Shown here: one piece after another, positions 32,118-37,922 of the stretch | Layout of the letters: each line of letters starts with the position of its first letter | How positions within the stretch are numbered: position 1 is the first letter of the stretch | Assembly (NCBI GenBank): GCA_005878835.1 | Contig: VBMV01000073.1 | Span: 1 to 37,922, forward strand | Length of the DNA: 37,922 nt | Origin: Gammaproteobacteria bacterium | Lineage (GTDB): Bacteria > Pseudomonadota > Gammaproteobacteria > Steroidobacterales > Steroidobacteraceae | Reading direction: 5' to 3' | The notes under the pieces: generated by a model | Database searches by the model: none | Told to the model about the DNA's origin: nothing | What the model saw: only the letters and a program-made list of their open reading frames with translations | Translations under genes and position numbers: made by a program

Positions 32118-32819
32118 ATGGCAACCCTACGAAATCAAGTCGCGTTGATCGCGGGCGCCGGCCCGGGACTCAGCGCCTGTCTGGCGCGGCTCTTTTCCCG
32201 CGAAGGCATGCGCGTCGCCGCCGCAGCTCGTGATACCGGGAAACTCGCGGCCCTGGCGGCGGAGAGCGGCGTGCAGACGTTCGCCTGCGATGTCGTCGAC
32301 CCCGATCAGGTGGCACGCCTCTTCGAGGAAGTGGAAGGCCGGATCGGCGCACCCGACGTCGTCGTCTATAACGCCAGTGCTCGGCTGCGCGGCCCGCTGA
32401 TCGAACTGCGCCCGGCGGAGGTCGCTAGCGCTCTCGGCGTGAGCGCCTTCGGAGGATTCCTGGTCGCTCAGCAGGCCGTGCGACGCATGCTCGCGAAGGG
32501 ATCCGGCGCGATCCTGTTCACGGGCGCATCCGCGAGCGTCAAGGGCTACGCTCAGTCGGCACCCTTCGCGATGGGTAAGTTTGCCCTTCGTGGACTTGCC
32601 CAGAGCATGGCACGCGAATTCGCGCCCCAGGGCATTCACGTCGCCCACTTCGTGATCGATGGCGCGATCCGCAATCCGGGCAGAATCGAGCCGGCGGACA
32701 AGCCCGACTCGATGCTCGACCCCGATGCCATTGCACAGAGCTATCTGCAGGTCCTTCGACAGCCCCGCAGCGCCTGGACCTGGGAGATAGAGCTCAGGCC
32801 GTGGGTCGAGAGGTTCTGA
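32118..32819 (+). CDS. SDR-fold protein lacking the catalytic tyrosine
   Basis: The 233-residue protein has an SDR Rossmann fold with a variant nucleotide motif (AGAGPGLSACLA), CDV before the adenine pocket, and VVYNASA in place of NNAG. The usual serine (S138 in FTGASAS) and lysine (K154) remain, but the tyrosine of YxxxK is phenylalanine (F150, APFAMGKFALRG). The segment GIHVAHFVIDGAI near the C-terminus is typical of a subgroup of small atypical SDRs. It may bind NAD(P) without normal catalysis or use another residue, such as Y144. The gene ends 15 bp before the GH31 gene and is probably cotranscribed with it. The 230-bp gap upstream is shared divergently with the PagL-like gene; I see no clear operator there. 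Confidence 0.85.
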   Translation: MATLRNQVALIAGAGPGLSACLARLFSREGMRVAAAARDTGKLAALAAESGVQTFACDVVDPDQVARLFEEVEGRIGAPDVVVYNASARLRGPLIELRPAEVASALGVSAFGGFLVAQQAVRRMLAKGSGAILFTGASASVKGYAQSAPFAMGKFALRGLAQSMAREFAPQGIHVAHFVIDGAIRNPGRIEPADKPDSMLDPDAIAQSYLQVLRQPRSAWTWEIELRPWVERF

Positions 32820-32834
32820 CCGCGCAGGCTTACG

Positions 32835-35660
32835 ATGGCCAAGCTGAAATCGCCGGCACACGTATTGCGGGGAACGCCCCCGACCCGCAGCCGCGCCAAG
32901 GCCGCGAGCTGGCTGTTTATCGCTCTCCTGCCGGCGCTCGTGGCGTGCGGTGCCAAACGGCACAGCCAGCCCACCATCCGTGCCGGAAACGCACGCTTCG
33001 AGTTTCTGACGCCGTCGCTGGTGCGCATGGAGTACTCGCCTGCCGGGACTTTCATCGATGCGCCCACTGCGGTCGTGCAGAAGAGGGACTGGCCGGCGGT
33101 CCCTGTCCAGTCGACCCAGAGGCAAGGTTGGCTCATCGCCGCCAGCAGCGTCATGACCCTGCGTTACCGGCTGCAATCCGGTCCGTTTACCGCGACCAAC
33201 CTCACTGTGACCTGGAACGATGCCTCCGGCGCCGCACACGCCTGGCATCCCGGTGACGTCGACACACTGAACCTGGGGGGACTCACCTATTCCCTGGACA
33301 ACATCAGTAAAGCCAACCTCCCCGAGGGGCAGATGGATCTCGAGAGCCCGGTCAACGACATGATTCCGGGGATCGACGTGCTGCTCGAGAAGGCGCAGCC
33401 CGGGTTGTTGAGCCGCGCTGGTTACGCGTTCATCGACGATAGCCAGACTCCGGTGTGGAATGCGCAGCGAACCTGGATAGAGCCGCGCCAGCCACACAAC
33501 GGCCAGGACTGGTACCTGTTCACCTACGACCGCGACTACCGCAAGGTGCTCAACGAGTACGCGGCGCTCTGCGGACCGGTCCCGATGATTCCGCGCTACG
33601 TCCTCGGCCCGTGGATCACGGATTTCAATTTCGAATACTTTCCCGGCACGGTGGAGTCCCAGCGGCCGGAGTTCAAGCGCTACGATCAGCGCTACCTCGA
33701 GGAGGAGGTCTCACGGCTGCGCCAGAGCCGCATTCCGTTCGATACGCTGGTGCTGGATTTCGCCTGGCACAACTACGGATGGCAGGGCGGTTATGACTGG
33801 AGCCCGCTCATTCCGCACCCCGATGAGCTGCTGAGCTGGCTGCACGGCCGGGGCGTCAAGCTCAGCCTCAACGATCATCCAGGTTACGCCAACACCGACG
33901 AGAGCATCCTGTCGTTCAACGACAGCCACGCACCGCAGGTGTTGAAAGCCCTGGGCCGACCGCCGCCCCCGCAGCCCTCGTTCGACATGGATATCTCGAA
34001 GCCGTGGAGCTTTGCCACCGATCCTCGCGATCAGGGCCTGAAGCATCACTGGTATGCGACCGATCATGGCGCGGCACGCTGGCAGCCGATCCGGGTCGGG
34101 CTGCCCTGGCAAGAGCAGGGCTACAGGGCCTATCAAGGGATTGGCTGGTATCGGACATCGGTTCAACTGCCGGCGAAGCTCCCCGGGGCGCTGTATGTGT
34201 ACCTGGGCGAAGTCGACAAGAGCTATCGGATATTCGTCAACGGGAAGGAAGCGACGCACAGCCGCGTCCATTGGCCGCGACGCTTGACCTATACCGACAT
34301 TGCTCCCTACGTCATGGCCGGCCGGCAGAACGAGATCGTGCTGCGCGTCGAGCCCGGCGAGCGCGGTGGCGGAATCGTGCGCGGCCCGGTCGCGATCAGG
34401 GACGTCCAGCCGCCGCAGCGGATCTATTTCGATCTGTCAAACCGCGAGCAGGCCGAGGTCTTCATGCGCGAGTTGCACCGGCCGCTGATGCAGCAGGGGG
34501 TGGACGTCTGGTGGGTCGATGGCGGCGGCGGTGCCGTCGACATGCCCGGCCTGAACAAGCAGCTATGGACCAACAAGGTCTTCTACGATTACGCGCAGCG
34601 GGAAACCGGCCGGCGCGGTTTCATCCTTGGCCGCTACGGCGACTGGGGCAGCGAACGTTATCCGGCGTTCTTCACCGGTGACGCATACTCGCAGTGGCCG
34701 GTGCTTGCCTACGAGGTCGCATTCAGCGCGCGCGGCGGCAACGTGCTGGTTCCCTACATCAGTCACGACATCGGTGGATTCCACGGCGCCAAGATCGATT
34801 TCGACCTGTACGCGCGCTGGATCGAGTTCGGCACTTTTAGCTCGATCCTGCGGATGCACAGCGCCCACGCCAATCCGCGCGAGGGGAACATGCGCATGCC
34901 CTGGGTCTACGGCACTCAGGGCATGGCGTTGATGAGGAAGTACTTCACACTGCGTACGCAACTGATCCCTTACCTGTACACGTACACCTGGCTGGCGCAC
35001 ACCGAGTCCCTGCCCATCCTGCGGCCGCTGTACCTGCAGTACCCGCAACTGGAACAAGCCTACCAACACTCCCACGAGTACTTCTTCGGGGAGGAGATGC
35101 TGGTTGCTCCGGTGCTCGACCCGAGCGGCAATCGGACCATCTATCTTCCTCCCGGTCAGTGGATCGATTTCTTTACCGGCAAGCGCTACCAGGGTGGCAC
35201 GACCTTCACGGCGCACTACGCCGTGGATGAGACGCCGGTGTTCGTTCGCGAAGGAGCGGTCATCCCCGAGCAGAGCCTGAGCGAATACTCGGACGCCAAG
35301 CCGCTGGACACCCTGATCCTCGATGTCTACGGATCGGGCAAGGGCAGCTTCGATCTCTACGAGGACGACGGGGTCTCGCTCGCCTACGCCGAAGGCCAGT
35401 ACGCGCAGACGCTGATGACCTATGCCTCGGGGAGCGACGGTTCCCATCAGCTCGTCATCGAACCGACCAGGGGTAGGTTTCAGGGCCAGGTGCAGGCACG
35501 CTCATACGAGCTGCGCATTCATGCAACCGACAGACCGTCTTCGATATCGGTCAATGGCCGGGATGCCGGCCCCTGGACGTGGGAGCCCGAGCAGGCAACG
35601 GCGGTCGTGGTGGTGCCCAGCCAGCCAATCCGGGAGAGGATCAGCGTGGCGTGGCGGTGA
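32835..35660 (+). CDS. GH31 alpha-glycosidase lipoprotein with inserted GH2-like beta-sandwich
   Basis: The 941-residue lipoprotein (WLFIALLPALVAC, C38) has an N-terminal beta-sandwich (about 45-240). A GH31 TIM barrel follows, starting with YVLGPWITDFNFEY and DTLVLDFAWHNYGW. It carries the nucleophile D562 (DVWWVDGGGG), GRYGDWGSERYPAFFTGD with acid/base D616, SHDIGGF, and C-terminal beta domains (GEEMLVAPVLDPSGNRTIYLPPGQW). Between barrel strands 3 and 4, residues about 395-525 form an inserted domain resembling the GH2 sugar-binding jelly roll (GIGWYRTSVQLP, VYLGEVDKSYRIFVNGKEA, PYVMAGRQNEIVLRV). GH31 enzymes act on alpha-glucosides, alpha-xylosides, alpha-galactosides or sulfoquinovosides. 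The lipid anchor places it in the periplasm or on the outer membrane. Specificity is not determinable here. Confidence 0.93.
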   Translation: MAKLKSPAHVLRGTPPTRSRAKAASWLFIALLPALVACGAKRHSQPTIRAGNARFEFLTPSLVRMEYSPAGTFIDAPTAVVQKRDWPAVPVQSTQRQGWLIAASSVMTLRYRLQSGPFTATNLTVTWNDASGAAHAWHPGDVDTLNLGGLTYSLDNISKANLPEGQMDLESPVNDMIPGIDVLLEKAQPGLLSRAGYAFIDDSQTPVWNAQRTWIEPRQPHNGQDWYLFTYDRDYRKVLNEYAALCGPVPMIPRYVLGPWITDFNFEYFPGTVESQRPEFKRYDQRYLEEEVSRLRQSRIPFDTLVLDFAWHNYGWQGGYDWSPLIPHPDELLSWLHGRGVKLSLNDHPGYANTDESILSFNDSHAPQVLKALGRPPPPQPSFDMDISKPWSFATDPRDQGLKHHWYATDHGAARWQPIRVGLPWQEQGYRAYQGIGWYRTSVQLPAKLPGALYVYLGEVDKSYRIFVNGKEATHSRVHWPRRLTYTDIAPYVMAGRQNEIVLRVEPGERGGGIVRGPVAIRDVQPPQRIYFDLSNREQAEVFMRELHRPLMQQGVDVWWVDGGGGAVDMPGLNKQLWTNKVFYDYAQRETGRRGFILGRYGDWGSERYPAFFTGDAYSQWPVLAYEVAFSARGGNVLVPYISHDIGGFHGAKIDFDLYARWIEFGTFSSILRMHSAHANPREGNMRMPWVYGTQGMALMRKYFTLRTQLIPYLYTYTWLAHTESLPILRPLYLQYPQLEQAYQHSHEYFFGEEMLVAPVLDPSGNRTIYLPPGQWIDFFTGKRYQGGTTFTAHYAVDETPVFVREGAVIPEQSLSEYSDAKPLDTLILDVYGSGKGSFDLYEDDGVSLAYAEGQYAQTLMTYASGSDGSHQLVIEPTRGRFQGQVQARSYELRIHATDRPSSISVNGRDAGPWTWEPEQATAVVVVPSQPIRERISVAWR

Positions 35661-35701
35661 GAGGGGCCAGCACCTCATGGACGCGGAGCTCACTTTCAAC
35701 G

Positions 35702-37922
35702 TCACCACCGGGCCACGAGCTCCCGAAACGGCCGCTCGAGCCGGATTCCGTCAGCGCTGTAGTCGACGCGCGAGCGCCCGTCGACCGTGACCGCCAGCGG
35801 GAGTCGGCGAGCGGGCCAGTTGACCTCGAGCGGCGTGTTCTCTCGCAGGCCTGGCTCCAGGAGGACGCGCATCAGCGGCCCTTCCTGTCGTGCCGACATC
35901 GACAATGAGCCGAAGGCAGTGGGCAGATTGCCGATCCGCAGTCCTTCGCCAGCCACCCACGCAGGGGGCACGCCCGGAAGCAGCTCGAGCCGGTCATCTG
36001 CTTCGTGCAGCAGCATGCCGAACAATGCCCGGGCATATTCAGCCCCGACCCAGGTATGAGGCATGTCGCCGAGGTAGAACGGCCGGCGCACCTGCGAGCG
36101 TACGACCTCGGCGAGCACCTGCCAATCGGCGGGTCGGCGACCCGTAAGGAGCGTGCTTAACAGCTCCTCGCCATCCTTCGGTCTGTTGAGTTGCACAAAT
36201 GTGAGTACGTTACGAAATTCGTACGGGGTGTAGGCGTACAAGGCGCCCGGTAAGCCGCGTTCGCGCACCTCATCGAGGTAGCGCACGAATGTGTGCGAGA
36301 CCGCATCTGCCGGCAACAGGTCTTTCTGGCCGCAAGGATCGAGCCCGATCGACACGCTGCTGGGATCGCGATCCCCGAGGTCGGCCGAGGCCGGAATGTA
36401 GTCGATCACTTTCCACTGCATGGTGGCGCGGATCGAGCTCGCCACTGAGTTGCGCAACGCCGCGTACTGAGTCAACGCCCATGCGGCCATTTCCTGGTCG
36501 CCCCATTCGTGCGCGAGCCACGCCCCGTCGTGCCATCCCTTCAGCGCCCAGTAGTCGTCCCAATAGCTGTGGGTCGGCTTCGAGTAACCCTCGTGGCTGA
36601 TCGACGGGGCGATGATGCCGCGAAACCGTTCCGGCGCCTCGCTCGCAGCCATGTAGCCGGGCGCCAGGGTGCGCTCGCGCAGCTGCTGCAGGAACTGAAG
36701 TGTCAGCCGCACCTTGGGCAGGTACTCGCGCACGCTCGCCGCGCCACCGTCGAGTCGCGCCACCTCCGCGACCAGCGCGACGAATTCACCTTGGCTGTCA
36801 TATTCGAGATCGGAGCCATAGCCTCTGTGGACGCTGCCGTCGCCGTTGAGAATCGGCGAGACGAGGCCATTTCCGTGGACCGCGTGATCGGCGTACCAGC
36901 GCAGATATTCGCGCGCGGTACTCGCCAGGCCCATGCGCAACAGAACGGCGGCGGTCGCGGAGCCGTCGCGGATGAAGGACCGATCGTAATTGCGCGGACC
37001 GGCCTGCAGCGCCGGACCGGTCTGGTTGATCAGCATGTACGCGCCCTGTGCGCGCAGCATATCGACGAGCGAAGAGTCCGGGAGTGCGAGCCCGAGGTGA
37101 GCGAATCGCGCCTGCCATTGCTGCTCGACGCGGGTGGCCATGGCATCGAAGGCCGCCCCAGGCTCCGCCTCATCCATGGCGTCGGGGCGATTCGGCGGCG
37201 AAGCCCCGAGCGCTTTCGATGCGGTGTCTGCCGGCGGATCACCCAAAGGGAAGGCGAGGATCACGTCGTGCTGGGCGCCGGGGTCAAGGTGCACGTCGTA
37301 GACGAGCGCGGCGGCCGCGAGTCCCTCGTCATCCCGGGCGCTGAGCCGGTTCGGCACGCGGCCTGCCGCCAGGTAGCGCGTGATTTCCCTCTCGCCGTGC
37401 AGGCCAAAAGACGCCGCGTCACGCGCCGTCGCCGGCGTGAGCGACCTCAGCAGGGCGCGACCATTGACGTTCACGACGGGGCGCACACCCGTGCCTGCGA
37501 TCTCCACAGTGCGTATGGGAGACACGCCACCGTGCTCCCAGGGCGGATTGACCTGCATCGGCCGGACCACGATCGCCAGCTGCCCGTCGACACGGTTTGC
37601 GCCCGTATTCACCAGCCGGTGGCGCACGAGCGTTACCGGACCTGCAGCCTGAGCGGCGGCGATGGCCTCGCTGCGCAATTGCAGCCCCGGTTGTGGCGAC
37701 CACTGTACCGCAGGCATCGGCATCCAGCCGTTGCGCAGAGAGTGCGTGACGCTCGCCTCGTATGCGGCGGCCGTGCGACCCGAGCGGTCACGCCACAGGG
37801 GCTGCACGAGCGGCGCACCCTTGAATGCTTCCAGGTCGCCGTATTCGTCGAGCACGCTCTTGCGGCGCCCCGCCGGCACGCCGACGGCCGTCCAGTAGAC
37901 CTGCTGACCATGCAATGAGGAC
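35702..37922 (-). CDS. Six-hairpin (alpha/alpha)6 glycosidase-like protein, 5' end beyond window
   Basis: The frame is open from the right edge of the window for about 740 residues and stops at 35702. The first visible part is a beta-rich domain (VTLVRHRLVNTGANRVDGQL). From about residue 290 an (alpha/alpha)6 toroid is suggested by YMLINQTGPALQAGPRNYDR followed by SFIRDGSA, a pattern of GH15/GH63/GH78-like six-hairpin glycosidases. SYWDDYWALKGWHDGAWLA and GDMPHTWVGAEYARALFG follow, with a C-terminal beta domain (LELLPGVPPAWV). Candidate catalytic acids lie in YDRSFIRDG and HSYWDDYWA, but I cannot assign them to a family. It converges on the GH31 gene with a 41-bp gap, suggesting two units acting on a common glycan. 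The N-terminus and any signal peptide are not visible. Confidence 0.82.
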   Translation of the reverse strand, partial: SSLHGQQVYWTAVGVPAGRRKSVLDEYGDLEAFKGAPLVQPLWRDRSGRTAAAYEASVTHSLRNGWMPMPAVQWSPQPGLQLRSEAIAAAQAAGPVTLVRHRLVNTGANRVDGQLAIVVRPMQVNPPWEHGGVSPIRTVEIAGTGVRPVVNVNGRALLRSLTPATARDAASFGLHGEREITRYLAAGRVPNRLSARDDEGLAAAALVYDVHLDPGAQHDVILAFPLGDPPADTASKALGASPPNRPDAMDEAEPGAAFDAMATRVEQQWQARFAHLGLALPDSSLVDMLRAQGAYMLINQTGPALQAGPRNYDRSFIRDGSATAAVLLRMGLASTAREYLRWYADHAVHGNGLVSPILNGDGSVHRGYGSDLEYDSQGEFVALVAEVARLDGGAASVREYLPKVRLTLQFLQQLRERTLAPGYMAASEAPERFRGIIAPSISHEGYSKPTHSYWDDYWALKGWHDGAWLAHEWGDQEMAAWALTQYAALRNSVASSIRATMQWKVIDYIPASADLGDRDPSSVSIGLDPCGQKDLLPADAVSHTFVRYLDEVRERGLPGALYAYTPYEFRNVLTFVQLNRPKDGEELLSTLLTGRRPADWQVLAEVVRSQVRRPFYLGDMPHTWVGAEYARALFGMLLHEADDRLELLPGVPPAWVAGEGLRIGNLPTAFGSLSMSARQEGPLMRVLLEPGLRENTPLEVNWPARRLPLAVTVDGRSRVDYSADGIRLERPFRELVARW

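Noticed and set aside
36509-37918. Plus-strand frame of 469 codons antisense to the six-hairpin glycosidase
   Set aside because: Composition is arginine/histidine-rich without motifs; the minus-strand protein is coherent over its whole length.
1-37922. tRNA, rRNA, CRISPR array, insertion sequence or prophage
   Set aside because: Reading both strands gave no cloverleaf with a GTTCGA-type T-arm, no rRNA sequence, no spaced direct repeats and no transposase or phage protein.

Overview
The DNA is GC-rich, densely coded and chromosomal in character. CydX beside cydB, an opgG-opgH pair, Sec and lipoprotein signal peptides, a TonB-dependent receptor of the Oar type and a PagL-like outer-membrane enzyme all point to a Gram-negative proteobacterium. 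A gammaproteobacterium near the Xanthomonadales/Steroidobacterales is my best guess; this is an inference from gene content, since no rRNA or other phylogenetic marker is present. I see no tRNA, rRNA, CRISPR array, insertion sequence or phage gene.

Layout: (1) 1-1385, the end of cydB, cydX, and a convergent pair encoding a DsbA-like protein and a membrane protein. (2) 1569-19557, a carbohydrate region. LacI-type regulator 1 is followed by an Oar-like TonB receptor. LacI-type regulator 2 heads a gene-overlapping operon of a GH144-type beta-1,2-glucanase, a sugar-binding lipoprotein and two ABC permeases. A convergent GH1 beta-glucosidase, a divergent GH39 enzyme with an SDR, and the opgG-opgH glucan synthesis pair follow. 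(3) 19620-25774, a fumarylacetoacetate-hydrolase-family enzyme, a ROK sugar kinase, a receiver-receiver-GGDEF protein and a large FAD/GcvT fusion dehydrogenase. (4) 25840-31885, all minus strand: Dps, a small ORF, two alpha/beta hydrolases, exonuclease III, a patatin lipoprotein, a coiled-coil microprotein and a PagL-like lipid A deacylase. (5) 32118-37922, an SDR without the catalytic tyrosine, a GH31 lipoprotein with an inserted beta-sandwich, and the 3' part of a convergent (alpha/alpha)6 glycosidase.

Working model: regulator 2 binds GAAAACGTTTAC/TC sites at 6011 and 13431 and so controls its own operon and the GH1/GH39 divergon. GH144 would cut beta-1,2-glucan outside the cytoplasm, the lipoprotein and permeases would import sophoro-oligosaccharides, and GH1 would hydrolyse them in the cytoplasm. 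No ABC ATPase is encoded here, so one must come from elsewhere. The nearby opgGH genes make the same type of glucan, which raises the possibility of recycling of periplasmic glucan or scavenging of neighbours' glucan. Regulator 1 has a different operator (paired AAGCGCTT sites 21 bp apart) and probably controls the TonB receptor.
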